From CAZOYN01 sp964584135 (lineage in GTDB: Bacteria > Patescibacteriota > Saccharimonadia > Saccharimonadales > UBA4665), in the NCBI GenBank assembly GCA_964584135.1, contig CAZOYN010000004.1, positions 1 to 32,619 on the forward strand: a DNA stretch of 32,619 nucleotides, read 5' to 3'. The stretch's first letter is position 1, and each line of letters begins with the position of its first letter. Below are positions 5,777 to 13,624 of this stretch, one piece after another. The notes beneath the pieces are model-generated. The model was given only the letters and a program-made list of their open reading frames with translations. It did not search any database and was not told the DNA's origin. Both the position numbers and the translations under genes were made by a program.

Positions 5777-7561
5777 ATGGGCGAACAATCTGATACTGAC
5801 CAACTGCATCCTATGCGACACTCGCTGGCCCACATCTTAGCCACGGCTGTGCAACATCTCTGGCCAGAGGCCAAATTTGGCGTCGGGCCGGTAGTCGAAA
5901 ACGGGTTTTATTACGATATTGACCTGGGTGATGCCAAGGTCTCCGAAGAAGATTTTGCCAAGATTGAGGCCGAAATGCGCAAAGTTATCGCATCTGATGT
6001 GCCTTTTGAGCGGTTTGAAAAACCGGTTGACGAGGCTATTACCTGGGCCCAAGCGGTCAAGCAGCCCTATAAAGAGGAATTATTAAACGACTTGAAGCGT
6101 TCCGGCACCAGCGTGTCCTTTTATAAGAATGGCGACTTTACCGACCTCTGCCGCGGTCCGCACGTGGAATCAACCGGTAAGGTTGGGGCTTTTAAGTTGT
6201 TGCGGGTTTCCGGAGCCTACTGGCGGGGTAATGACCAAAATGCCCAGATGCAGCGGATTTATGGGGTGGCCTTTACTTCCGAAGACGAACTTAAACAGCA
6301 CTTGGCCATACTCGAGGAAGCCCGCAAGCGGGATCACCGCAAACTGGGGCAGGAGCTGGACTTGTTTGTGTTCTCCGATATGGTGGGCTCGGGCTTGCCC
6401 CTGTTTACGCCGCGCGGCACGATAGTGCGTGAGGAGTTAGCAGCTTTTTCTAATAGTCTGCGAGCACGCTATGGCTTTGAGAAAGTCTGGACACCCCACA
6501 TAACAAAAAAAGATCTGTACGAGGCCTCAGGGCACTGGGCAAAGTTTGGCGACGAGCTCTTCTTAGTGAAGAGTCAGGAAACCAGTGATGAACTGGTTTT
6601 AAAGCCCATGAATTGTCCGCACCATACCCGGATTTATGCTTCGCAGCCCCGGTCGTACCGGGATTTGCCGCTGCGCTATCTGGAAACGGCAACAGTCTAT
6701 AGAGACGAAAAGACCGGCGAGCTCGGTGGACTAAACCGTGTACGGGCCATTACTATGGATGACAGCCATGTTTTTTGCCGCCATGATCAGATTGAGAACG
6801 AAATGAACAACCTGTTGGCGGCGGCCAACGAGCTCTATATCACCGTGGGTATGCCCCTGCGGGTGCGGCTCAGCTACCGCGATGAATCTGATGCCTATCT
6901 GGGTTCGCCGGAACTCTGGCAAAGTGCCCAGGAACAGCTGAAGAACGCCATTGTGGCTAGTCAGTTGGAATATTTTGAAGTAGCTGGCGAAGCGGCCTTT
7001 TACGGCCCCAAGATAGATTTTATGGCGACCGATGCCCTCGGCCGTGAGCACCAGGTGGCCACCGTGCAGCTGGACTTCGTGCAACCGGAGCGCTTTGGTC
7101 TAGAGTATGTGACCCAGGATGGCTCTGCGCAGCGGCCGGTCATGATCCACTGCGCGCTGCTAGGCTCAATTGAGCGTTTCCTGGCGGTATATATTGAACA
7201 CACCGCCGGGCGCTTCCCGGTATGGCTGGCACCAGAGCAGATCCGGGTGCTAACGGTCAACCAAGAAGACGAAACCGTAGCCTTTGCCAGCAAGTTGATG
7301 GAGCAGGGCAAGGAGCTGGGCTTGCGCGTGGTGGTTGATAACTCTAATGAGTCGGTTGGTAAAAAGATCCGGGCAGCTGAGGTAGCCAAAGTTCCCTATA
7401 CACTGGTAATTGGTGACAAAGAAATCCGCGGCCAGCAGGTGGTGCCGCGTTTGCGCCAGGATCTAGCTGTCGTAGCGGTGCAAACAGAGATGGACATCGA
7501 CCTATTTTTGAAGTCCGTGGCTAACGAGGCCAAGAGCCGCGTCAACAAATCCTCGATGTGA
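5777..7561 (+). CDS. thrS: Threonyl-tRNA synthetase lacking the N-terminal TGS domain
   Basis: The 594-residue enzyme charges tRNA-Thr. It begins directly with the bacterial N2 editing domain: HSLAH (H15, H19) is the HxxxH motif and 'DLCRGPHVE' holds the editing Cys. The class II catalytic core follows, with MNCPHH (zinc-binding Cys), DDSHVFC (zinc His) and the motif-3 region 'HCALLGSIERF', then the anticodon-binding domain starting near 'APEQIRVL'. The usual ~60-residue TGS domain is missing, so it is shorter than the usual ~640. AGAGGAG lies 4 nt before the ATG. The stop overlaps the next gene's start in TGATG, so atl is translationally coupled. A second Thr-type editing domain is encoded separately at 13611-14024. 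Confidence 0.95.
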   Translation: MGEQSDTDQLHPMRHSLAHILATAVQHLWPEAKFGVGPVVENGFYYDIDLGDAKVSEEDFAKIEAEMRKVIASDVPFERFEKPVDEAITWAQAVKQPYKEELLNDLKRSGTSVSFYKNGDFTDLCRGPHVESTGKVGAFKLLRVSGAYWRGNDQNAQMQRIYGVAFTSEDELKQHLAILEEARKRDHRKLGQELDLFVFSDMVGSGLPLFTPRGTIVREELAAFSNSLRARYGFEKVWTPHITKKDLYEASGHWAKFGDELFLVKSQETSDELVLKPMNCPHHTRIYASQPRSYRDLPLRYLETATVYRDEKTGELGGLNRVRAITMDDSHVFCRHDQIENEMNNLLAAANELYITVGMPLRVRLSYRDESDAYLGSPELWQSAQEQLKNAIVASQLEYFEVAGEAAFYGPKIDFMATDALGREHQVATVQLDFVQPERFGLEYVTQDGSAQRPVMIHCALLGSIERFLAVYIEHTAGRFPVWLAPEQIRVLTVNQEDETVAFASKLMEQGKELGLRVVVDNSNESVGKKIRAAEVAKVPYTLVIGDKEIRGQQVVPRLRQDLAVVAVQTEMDIDLFLKSVANEAKSRVNKSSM

Positions 7562-7884
7562 TGCATGGGCTTGAGGCGGGGTTTCGGGAGCGGGTGGAGG
7601 CGCTGGTAACGCAGATTCCCAGGGGCCGGGTGATGACTTATGGTCAGCTAGCGGCTCTGTGTGGTAATGCTCGGGCGGCACGAATTGTGGGTGGCATCGC
7701 GCATTTTGGTGATCCAGATTTGCCCTGGCAGCGGGTGGTCAATAAGAAAGGTGGCCTGGCGTCAGGGTATCCCGGTGGCCGAGGTGGGCACAAACAAGTA
7801 CTCGAAGCCGAAGGTGTCACGGTGTCCGAAGACTACCAGGTGAATGTTGATACTTTGCTTTGGTGGCCAAACTTGCGTGGCTGA
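7561..7884 (+). CDS. atl: Alkyltransferase-like protein (ATL), DNA base-damage sensor
   Basis: The 107-residue protein matches the C-terminal DNA-binding domain of O6-alkylguanine DNA alkyltransferases: GRVMTYGQLAALCG (22-35), an RAAR segment with the arginine finger (38-41), and PWQRVV (55-60). In true MGMT/Ada the last motif is PCHRV with the acceptor cysteine; here it is tryptophan (W56). That defines ATL proteins, which bind O6-alkylguanine and hand it to nucleotide excision repair instead of repairing it. The ATG overlaps the thrS stop by one base (TGATG); a GTG one codon upstream is also possible. No uvr genes lie in the window. The family call is strong; the repair partner is inference. 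Confidence 0.88.
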   Translation: MHGLEAGFRERVEALVTQIPRGRVMTYGQLAALCGNARAARIVGGIAHFGDPDLPWQRVVNKKGGLASGYPGGRGGHKQVLEAEGVTVSEDYQVNVDTLLWWPNLRG

Positions 7885-8053
7885 AAGCTCGGCTTCCTGA
7901 CTGTTTCTTTTTGGCCCCTTCAATTTTTTCCCAAAATTTTGTTACTGACTCAGATTAACACCTTAGAAAAACACCCAGTAACGAAAAAATGTGAAAAAGT
8001 TAAAAGCAGCCAAAAGAACTAATCGAAAGTACCAGGTATTATAGCTTTAACGT
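7885..8053. other. AT-rich intergenic spacer before miaA
   Basis: About 170 nt with no coding frame. It contains GTTACTG and CAGTAAC arms about 27 nt apart and several A- and T-runs. TATTAT at 8037-8042 is a plausible -10 for miaA, placing the transcription start only a few bases before the ATG. Confidence 0.45.
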
Positions 8054-8932
8054 ATGAATAAGCAATCAAAATTGTTAGTTATTGTCGGAGAGACGGCTAG
8101 CGGCAAGTCGGCGTTGGCCCTTGAGCTGGCAAAGCGGTTTAACGGAGAGATTATCTGCGCCGATAGCTGGACAGTGCGCCGCGAGTTGAATGTCGGCACG
8201 GCCAAGCCTTCTGCGGAAGAGCAGGCCCAGGTGCCGCACCATCTCTTAGATATCGTTGGTCCAGATGAGGATTTTACGGCCGCGGTATTTAAACGGCTGG
8301 CCAACCAGGCTATTGCCGAAATCCAAGCCCGTGGCAAATTGCCGATTTTAGTCGGTGGTACTGGTCTATATATTGACGGCCTGTTGTATGACTTTGGCTT
8401 TTTGGCGGAAGGTGACCGCGACGCCCGGGAAGCGCTGAATGGGTTGAGCATCGCGGAACTGCTGCAGAAAATTCAGGACGCTGGCATTAAACTTGGTGAC
8501 GTGGATACGCGTAACAAGCGGCGCTTAATCCGACTATTGGAAACCAATGGGGCTCGGCCAACGCGCGGGAACTTAAGGCCAAACACGCTCATTTTGGGCC
8601 TAAAAATCGAGCGCAAAGTTTTACAGGAGCGGGTCGAAAAACGGGTCGATGACATGCTAGCGGCCGGCCTGGAAGACGAGGTTCATAACCTGGCCGAACG
8701 TTATGGCTGGCAGGCTGAAGGCCTGAAGGGAGTGGGCTACGCGCAGTGGCAAGGCTATTTTTTGGGCACCCAAAACCTGGCTGAAACACGGGCCAAGATC
8801 ATTAAAGCGACACTTGATTTAGCCAAGCGCCAGCGCACCTGGTTTAAGCGAAACAAAAGTATTCACTGGCTTACCACCCCTGTAAATTGGACAGAAGTTG
8901 TAGAGTTAGTAACAACACCTTTGGACACATAA
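8054..8932 (+). CDS. miaA: tRNA dimethylallyltransferase
   Basis: The 292-residue enzyme transfers a dimethylallyl group from DMAPP to A37 of tRNAs that read codons starting with U. A P-loop GETASGKS is at residues 12-19. It is followed by 'ICADSWTVRRELNVGTAKPS', the equivalent of the DSxQxYxxxxxGTAKP substrate loop, then PHHLLDI and GGTGLYIDGLL, all MiaA signatures. The DS(R/M)Q(V/I)Y element reads DSWTVRR, a divergence in a normally conserved loop; the catalytic Asp is kept. The family's tRNA-binding C-terminal part is present. No Shine-Dalgarno is visible; the -10-like TATTAT ends 11 nt before the ATG, so the leader is very short. Confidence 0.92.
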   Translation: MNKQSKLLVIVGETASGKSALALELAKRFNGEIICADSWTVRRELNVGTAKPSAEEQAQVPHHLLDIVGPDEDFTAAVFKRLANQAIAEIQARGKLPILVGGTGLYIDGLLYDFGFLAEGDRDAREALNGLSIAELLQKIQDAGIKLGDVDTRNKRRLIRLLETNGARPTRGNLRPNTLILGLKIERKVLQERVEKRVDDMLAAGLEDEVHNLAERYGWQAEGLKGVGYAQWQGYFLGTQNLAETRAKIIKATLDLAKRQRTWFKRNKSIHWLTTPVNWTEVVELVTTPLDT

Positions 8933-8955
8933 GATTTCGTGCTTGAACCATCTTT

Positions 8956-8964
8956 TGTTACAAT
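8956..8964 (+). promoter_or_regulatory. Extended -10 giving a leaderless start at 8971
   Basis: TGTTACAAT ends 6 nt before the ATG at 8971, so transcription should begin at or within a base or two of the start codon. Confidence 0.65.
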
Positions 8965-8970
8965 GGAAGC

Positions 8971-9573
8971 ATGGTTGAGCAACTCTTTGGGTCAAAAACG
9001 CGCGTTAAGCTTTTGCAGCTTTTTTATAGCAATCCAAACCGGTCTTTTTACGTCCGGGAAATTACCCGTAAAATTGACGAGCAAATAAACTCGGTTCGCC
9101 GCGAGCTCAGCAATTTACTCAGCATCGGCATCATTACGTCCGATACTACCAACAACAAGCTGTACTATGAGGTTAACCAAAAATACGACTTTTACGAGCC
9201 GTTGCAGCAAATTTTTGGCGGCGGGATAAAGCCAACTGCTAAAAAATCCACGGTTACCGACAACAATGTTGACGGCATTGCTGAGACCGACCTTAAGTCA
9301 GTCGGCCATGTTGAGTTGGCGGTCTACACCGGGCAGTTTACGCGAGACAATACGGCCGGCATCGACTTTTTGGTCGTGGGCGAGGTCAACCCGAATGCCT
9401 TGCAAAAGTTTGTTGATGCCCTCGAAGCCAAAGAAAACAAGAGTCTGCGCTACGCGGTTATGAGCCTGCCGGACTTCCAATACCGCCAACAAATTAACGA
9501 CCGCTTCGCCGTGAGCATTATGAACGCTAAAAAACAGGTGTTGGTGGATCTGCATAACCTGTTGGAGCAGTAA
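8971..9573 (+). CDS. Winged-helix transcriptional regulator with C-terminal domain
   Basis: The 200-residue protein starts with a winged helix: 'EQLFGSKTRVKLLQLFYSNPN', then 'YVREITRKIDEQINSVRRELSNLLSIGII' as HTH, then a wing with 'TTNNKLYYEVN'. The C-terminal half (about 110-200) is 'VELAVYTGQF...IDFLVVGEVN...KFVDALEAKE...YAVMSLPDFQYRQQINDRF'. This resembles a degenerate nucleotidyltransferase-like fold as found in regulator/MNT proteins, but I cannot confirm it. The stop overlaps the next start in TAATG, so it is translationally coupled to the metallo-beta-lactamase-fold gene and the two likely work together. The mRNA is predicted to be leaderless. Confidence 0.72.
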   Translation: MVEQLFGSKTRVKLLQLFYSNPNRSFYVREITRKIDEQINSVRRELSNLLSIGIITSDTTNNKLYYEVNQKYDFYEPLQQIFGGGIKPTAKKSTVTDNNVDGIAETDLKSVGHVELAVYTGQFTRDNTAGIDFLVVGEVNPNALQKFVDALEAKENKSLRYAVMSLPDFQYRQQINDRFAVSIMNAKKQVLVDLHNLLEQ

Positions 9574-10193
9574 TGGACCTACAGTTTTACGGCGGTAATT
9601 GTATTAGTTTGACGCATAAGGGCGTGCGGGTGGTGGTTGACGACAATTTAGCCGAGCTGGGCGGCAAAACTATTGTGCGACCCGACGATGTGGCGCTGTT
9701 TACGGGTCCACATGGTGAAGTAAAGGCGCGCTTAACCTTGGACGGGCCGGGCGAGTATGAAGTCTCCGACATCTCCATTGTTGGCATAAAGGCCCGGGCC
9801 CATATTGATGAGCCAGACCAAAAGAACGCCACCATGTTTAAGTTGCTCGTTGGCGACCTTACGATTTTAATCACCGGCCATGTCTACCCGGACGTGAGCG
9901 ACAAGCAGCTGGAGGCGATCGGACTGGTAGACATACTATTTGTGCCAGTCGGCGGCAACGGCTACACGGTTGATCCTGTGGGTGCCTTAAAGCTTATCAA
10001 AGAAATTGAGCCAAAGCTGGTTGTCCCAACCCATTACGCCGATTCGGTCCTAAAGTTTCCGGTGCCGCAGCAAGAGCTGGCGGCAGCTTTGCGCGAGCTG
10101 GGCATGGAACCCAAAGAAACAGTGACCAAACTACGCCTCAAGCCGGGTGAGATCAGCGATGTTACGCAGCTGGTCGTTTTAGAGAAAGCCTAG
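9573..10193 (+). CDS. Metallo-beta-lactamase-fold protein with altered metal site
   Basis: The 206-residue protein has the strand order of UlaG-like metallo-beta-lactamase-fold hydrolases: 'MDLQFYGGNCISL' at the start, 'GEYEVSDISIVGI', 'LTILITGHVYPD' and 'KLVVPTHYAD'. The signature HxHxDH loop is not recognisable; the corresponding segment reads 'VALFTGPHGEVKA'. Only single His residues remain in TGHVYPD and PTHYAD. It may therefore bind no metal or use a different site, acting as a sensor or binding protein rather than a hydrolase. It is coupled to the upstream winged-helix regulator by a TAATG overlap and converges on rpmB with 2 nt between stops. Confidence 0.72.
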   Translation: MDLQFYGGNCISLTHKGVRVVVDDNLAELGGKTIVRPDDVALFTGPHGEVKARLTLDGPGEYEVSDISIVGIKARAHIDEPDQKNATMFKLLVGDLTILITGHVYPDVSDKQLEAIGLVDILFVPVGGNGYTVDPVGALKLIKEIEPKLVVPTHYADSVLKFPVPQQELAAALRELGMEPKETVTKLRLKPGEISDVTQLVVLEKA

Positions 10194-10195
10194 AT

Positions 10196-10396
10196 TTATT
10201 TAACAGGGGTCAGAAGACCCTTTTTCTTGAGCGTGCGGATAGCCTGGGTGCTAAGCTTCATGGTGACTTTTTTGCCGTCAACCATAAGCGTCTTAGACTG
10301 GAGGTTTGGTTTCCAGACTTTCTTGGTGTGGCGCTGCGAAAAGCTGACATTGCTGCCGTACTGCTTGCCTTTACCGGTGAGATCACATACTTGCAT
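10196..10396 (-). CDS. rpmB: 50S ribosomal protein bL28
   Basis: The 66-residue protein has the L28 pattern: MQVCDLTGK at the start, then 'SNVSFSQRHTKKVWKPNLQ' (the basic rRNA-binding loop) and 'MKLSTQAIRTLKKKGLL' at the end. It is a structural protein of the large subunit near the E site. On the minus strand TACAAT (10405-10410) ends 8 nt before the ATG, predicting a leaderless or nearly leaderless mRNA. It is divergent from the M50 protease gene, with both promoters within about 60 bp. Confidence 0.92.
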   Translation of the reverse strand: MQVCDLTGKGKQYGSNVSFSQRHTKKVWKPNLQSKTLMVDGKKVTMKLSTQAIRTLKKKGLLTPVK

Positions 10397-10441
10397 AAGG
10401 TGTTATTGTAGCCGAAAATGCCACCGGAGTCAACGCTGGCT

Positions 10442-10450
10442 TGCTATACT
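10442..10450 (+). promoter_or_regulatory. Extended -10 giving a leaderless start of the M50 gene
   Basis: TGCTATACT ends 8 nt before the ATG at 10459, the same motif as the thrS promoter. Confidence 0.65.
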
Positions 10451-10458
10451 TAAAGGAT

Positions 10459-11148
10459 ATGCTCGCTAACCTATCTTTGACCGAACTGGTGGTCGTGCTG
10501 GTCTCAATCCTGATATCGATGGCAGTCCACGAAGCGATGCATGGCTATGTGGCGCACTGGCTGGGCGACAGCACTGCGGCTGATATGGGGCGGCTGACGC
10601 TCAATCCTCTCAAGCACATCGATGTTATGACAACAGTTTTGCTACCAATGTTTCTGATTTTACTGGGGTTGCCACCGTTCTTCGCGGCTAAGCCGGTGCC
10701 ATTTAACCCGAACAGGGTAAAGTATGACGAATTTGGCGCGGCCCTGGTAGGCATAGCCGGACCGGTGACAAATTTGCTATTGGCGGTTGCCGGAGCCTTG
10801 GTTTTCCGAAGCCTGGGCCCGGATGCCAGCCAGGGCGTGCTTAATGCCTTGACCTTATTCATCTTGGTAAACCTTGGTTTCTTTGTCTTTAATATGATTC
10901 CGTTCCCGCCGCTGGACGGCTCGCGCCTGCTGTACGCCCTTGCTCCTGAGGGTCTGCAGCGGGTCATGCAACAGATAGAGGCCATGGGTTTTATGGCGAT
11001 TTTGGTATTTATGTTGCTGGCGTTCCAGGTGATCGCGCCGGTGGTGATTCATATAGAAACCAGCCTGTTTCAGCTTCTCACGGGTGCCAGTTTGGGCGTA
11101 TTATACAAGGGCAGTCGGGTGAGCCCTCGGGCTCTCGCTGAGAAATGA
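10459..11148 (+). CDS. Site-2 protease family (M50) intramembrane metalloprotease
   Basis: The 229-residue polytopic membrane protein carries VHEAMHGY, the HExxH zinc site in the first membrane helix, and 'NMIPFPPLDGSRLL', the NxxPxxxLDG motif that supplies the third zinc ligand (Asp). Both fit the compact Rip/YwhC-like branch of site-2 proteases without a PDZ domain. It cleaves membrane-spanning substrates; the substrate is unknown. A TTG at 10441 is in frame but lies in the promoter, so the ATG at 10459 is chosen. It is divergent from rpmB. A GAGCCC/GGGCTC hairpin sits in the last codons without a T-tract. Confidence 0.88.
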   Translation: MLANLSLTELVVVLVSILISMAVHEAMHGYVAHWLGDSTAADMGRLTLNPLKHIDVMTTVLLPMFLILLGLPPFFAAKPVPFNPNRVKYDEFGAALVGIAGPVTNLLLAVAGALVFRSLGPDASQGVLNALTLFILVNLGFFVFNMIPFPPLDGSRLLYALAPEGLQRVMQQIEAMGFMAILVFMLLAFQVIAPVVIHIETSLFQLLTGASLGVLYKGSRVSPRALAEK

Positions 11149-11284
11149 TTATCTGATACTAGTCATTAGGGAGCTCAAGATTTGCGATGGCCGAGGCCAG
11201 CGCGTGCGGGCACCCACCTGGGATTTCTCAGGTAGATCACTCAGCACCCGACTTTTTTAGTGGTAAAATGAGTTGGACTTTCTT

Positions 11285-11360
11285 CGGGGTGTAGCGCAGT
11301 TGGTAGCGCGTACGGCTGGGGGCCGTGAGGTCGCAGGTTCAAGTCCTGTCACCCCGACCA
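11285..11360 (+). tRNA. tRNA-Pro (anticodon GGG)
   Basis: Acceptor CGGGGTG pairs with CACCCCG, the discriminator is A, and CCA is encoded. The loop CTGGGGG in a TACGG/CCGTG stem gives GGG. The T-loop is TTCAAGT. An extended -10 (TGGTAAAAT) lies upstream at about 11262-11270. It forms the left border of an AT-rich islet. Confidence 0.93.
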
Positions 11361-11480
11361 GGATCTGAATTACACAAAATAACACCTCTCAAGCTTCGAC
11401 CTTATTGCTTCAAAGCCCTAATAGAGGATATTGCGCTAAGTCTCTAAATCTGTTATTATAAGCATACTTTAGGAGATTTG

Positions 11481-12131
11481 ATGGCAGACCCTGATGAACG
11501 TTTGACTGGTGATGAACCACTATTTTTGCGGGCGGCAGAACGGTATGGCGGACGTGAAGCTGTTGGTTCTACGCTCTGGCTAGAACACTTTGAAAGTATC
11601 ACTTTTACAGATGAGGCTGGCACTGAACAAGTACTTGTTGCGAAAGATTTAGTAGATGATCAGAAACGAGAAGCAGAGTCAGGTTACCCTCATTTTAATA
11701 TTAGGCGAGCGCATAAAGAAGACGCTTTGCTTGTATCTAAAGAAAGCTGGTTAAGAAACACTTTTCTGCTAGCACTTCCTGTAAAGATTGCTGGCGACAC
11801 TGCGCAACCGCCACTCAGGTTTGCTGCTGAGCTAAAGGTGTTCACCGTACCTAGAGATTTGGCTAGGAGTGCGGGTACTGTTGCTTTCTGGAGTAGCGGG
11901 CCGAACCGTGATGTTTCCGTAACACTATCTCTACGTTTGGTGCCACTACTTGGGCGAGTCGCCAGTTTTGCTGTCTACCCATATACTGCTGACGAGAGTT
12001 ACGGCCTTACGGCTATTGAAGCTGATGATGACGTTATTAAAATGGCGATTGGCCGCAATAAGTATTTTGAACTATATCGTGAGCCGCAAACAGAACCACT
12101 GCCCCCACTTACGGCTCCGCACCAGTTCTAA
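11481..12131 (+). CDS. Hypothetical soluble protein of the tRNA-Pro islet
   Basis: The 216-residue protein has no signal peptide or membrane segment that I can see. It mixes acidic stretches with short beta-like strands ('ESITFTDEAGTEQVLV', 'VSVTLSLRLVPLLGR') and ends in a proline-rich tail (EPLPPLTAPHQF). I do not recognise a domain. AGGAG (11471-11475) lies 5 nt before the ATG at 11481, so this start is preferred to the TTG one codon upstream. A TATTAT/TTATAA stretch at 11454-11460 may be the -10. It is more AT-rich than the core genes around it. Its stop overlaps that of the convergent small membrane protein within CTAA. Confidence 0.6.
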   Translation: MADPDERLTGDEPLFLRAAERYGGREAVGSTLWLEHFESITFTDEAGTEQVLVAKDLVDDQKREAESGYPHFNIRRAHKEDALLVSKESWLRNTFLLALPVKIAGDTAQPPLRFAAELKVFTVPRDLARSAGTVAFWSSGPNRDVSVTLSLRLVPLLGRVASFAVYPYTADESYGLTAIEADDDVIKMAIGRNKYFELYREPQTEPLPPLTAPHQF

Positions 12132-12391
12132 CTTCTCTTTCTCAACCAGTATTGTTTAGCCAACGACACGGTGAAGCCAGATAGCAAGAACCCAATAACT
12201 GGTACCAAAGCGTTAAACCAAGGGCTAATGCGTACTACGAAATGCAAATAAGACACGACTACCAGGTAAGTTAAGCCCATTATAAGTAGTCTGCGTATCC
12301 AGCTCGTCTCCCAAGCCTTGTCTGCTTCGACTCTTCGATTCCGCGCTTCAAGTAGCTCGATACGTTCTTGTAGGGTTTTCTCTCTCGTCAT
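12128..12391 (-). CDS. Small two-pass membrane protein with N-terminal coiled coil
   Basis: The preferred start is MTREKTLQ, giving 87 residues. The first ~30 form a charged helix with heptad-like spacing (LQERIELLEARNRRVEADKAWETSW), followed by two transmembrane helices ('LLIMGLTYLVVVSYLHFVV' and 'WFNALVPVIGFLLSGFTV') and a basic end (KQYWLRKRS). It resembles small unnamed membrane proteins with an 'EARN.RVEADKAWETSW' head that I recall from diverse bacteria; function unknown. A longer start 20 codons upstream is possible, but the -10-like AT-rich DNA lies there. It overlaps the stop of the convergent gene by 4 nt. Confidence 0.65.
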   Translation of the reverse strand: MTREKTLQERIELLEARNRRVEADKAWETSWIRRLLIMGLTYLVVVSYLHFVVRISPWFNALVPVIGFLLSGFTVSLAKQYWLRKRS

Positions 12392-12556
12392 TTTACTAAT
12401 TATTATTGCAAAAAGCTGGCTTAAAACAAACTGCTGTTCAAGCCCTAACATCTTAATCTAAACAACTTACTTAATTTACCCCTCCTAAAGCTGGTATTGG
12501 TGTTACTCCTCCTTTTATACTATAAAAGGTTCTTGTTATTTGGTCTTCGTAGCACA

Positions 12557-12565
12557 TGATAAAAT
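12557..12565 (+). promoter_or_regulatory. Extended -10 giving a leaderless start of the SET gene
   Basis: TGATAAAAT ends 6 nt before the ATG at 12572. There is no Shine-Dalgarno, so a leaderless mRNA is predicted. Confidence 0.6.
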
Positions 12566-12571
12566 CAGTTC

Positions 12572-13624
12572 ATGAAACTTAGCTCTTACAGATACGACCG
12601 TGTCGTAAGACAAGAAGGTGGCATACAGGGTCTTGGTCTTTTTGCGACTAGAGACATTGAGCAAGGTGAACTACTAGCTATTAAGGGCGGAAGGCTTGTA
12701 GACACTGATACGCTTACCGACAATCTAGAAATCATAAATGGGTCTCATGTGCAGGTAGCACCCGATATTTACATTACCGGCCTAACCAAAGAGGAAATAG
12801 ATAATACTCTTATTGGCTACAACCATTCTTGTGACCCAAATGCCTACATTCACGGGCAGATTGAAATAAAAGCTATGAAAGGAATCAAGAAAGGAGACGA
12901 AGTAACAATAGACTATGCCACAGGATATACTACTTCAAATCAGTTTTTTAAGTGCCTGTGTAATAGCCCAAATTGCAGGAAGTATATTGACCCCTCAAAA
13001 GATTCAAAAGATAGCAATATAATTAGCGCATATAATGGCTACCTTGCAGATTTTCTAGCAGACCCGAAAGCTTATGAGGCCTTGATGACACCTATTGATA
13101 GTTCGTGCCCTATTACCTCTTGGCTAAATACTAAACTAAAACGCATCTCGTCTAATATCCATGGCACTGGTTTAATAACTACACAACCTGTAAGCAAGGA
13201 TGAGATACTCGCGCTCAGAGGCGGCTACTTAGCTAATTCGCGTTACGTCAATGCACATCAAGACATATTAATGGGTAGCGAAGTGCAAATAGAAGAAGGT
13301 GTTTTTCTAGTTGGGTTAAATGAACAAGAACATCAAGCGACGATGATGGGTTTCAACCATAGTTGCGAATCTAATTGTTATGCAAGAGGGCAAATAGGCG
13401 TGGCTGCTATGAGAGACATTAATGTTGGCGAAGAACTGACGGTTGAATATGCAACTGCCTACATTAGTGAGTCACAAGGTTTTAAGTGTAACTGTGGCTC
13501 AAAGAGTTGTCGTCACTTTATCGACACACAAAACGACTGGAAGGACGTGATGTTACAGGGGAAACACAGAGGGTACTTCCGAGACTTTATTCAACGCAGG
13601 ATTGATAACCTTAGAACTCCCTAA
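12572..13624 (+). CDS. Tandem SET-domain protein, probable protein lysine methyltransferase
   Basis: The 350-residue protein holds two complete SET modules, arisen by internal duplication. Module 1 (about 10-140) has GIQGLGLFATRDI, YNHSCDPN (83-90), 'GDEVTIDY' (108-115) and a post-SET CLCNSPNCR (Cys128, 130, 135). Module 2 (about 188-318) has HGTGLITTQPV, FNHSCESN (261-268), 'GEELTVEY' (286-293) and CNCGSKSCR (Cys306, 308, 313). NHSCxxN and the following (D/E)Y bind S-adenosylmethionine and form the active site; the three post-SET cysteines plus the NHSC cysteine normally bind zinc. It should methylate lysines using SAM; the substrate is unknown. It is AT-rich relative to its surroundings, predicted leaderless, and its last 14 nt overlap the convergent editing-domain gene. 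Confidence 0.88.
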   Translation: MKLSSYRYDRVVRQEGGIQGLGLFATRDIEQGELLAIKGGRLVDTDTLTDNLEIINGSHVQVAPDIYITGLTKEEIDNTLIGYNHSCDPNAYIHGQIEIKAMKGIKKGDEVTIDYATGYTTSNQFFKCLCNSPNCRKYIDPSKDSKDSNIISAYNGYLADFLADPKAYEALMTPIDSSCPITSWLNTKLKRISSNIHGTGLITTQPVSKDEILALRGGYLANSRYVNAHQDILMGSEVQIEEGVFLVGLNEQEHQATMMGFNHSCESNCYARGQIGVAAMRDINVGEELTVEYATAYISESQGFKCNCGSKSCRHFIDTQNDWKDVMLQGKHRGYFRDFIQRRIDNLRTP

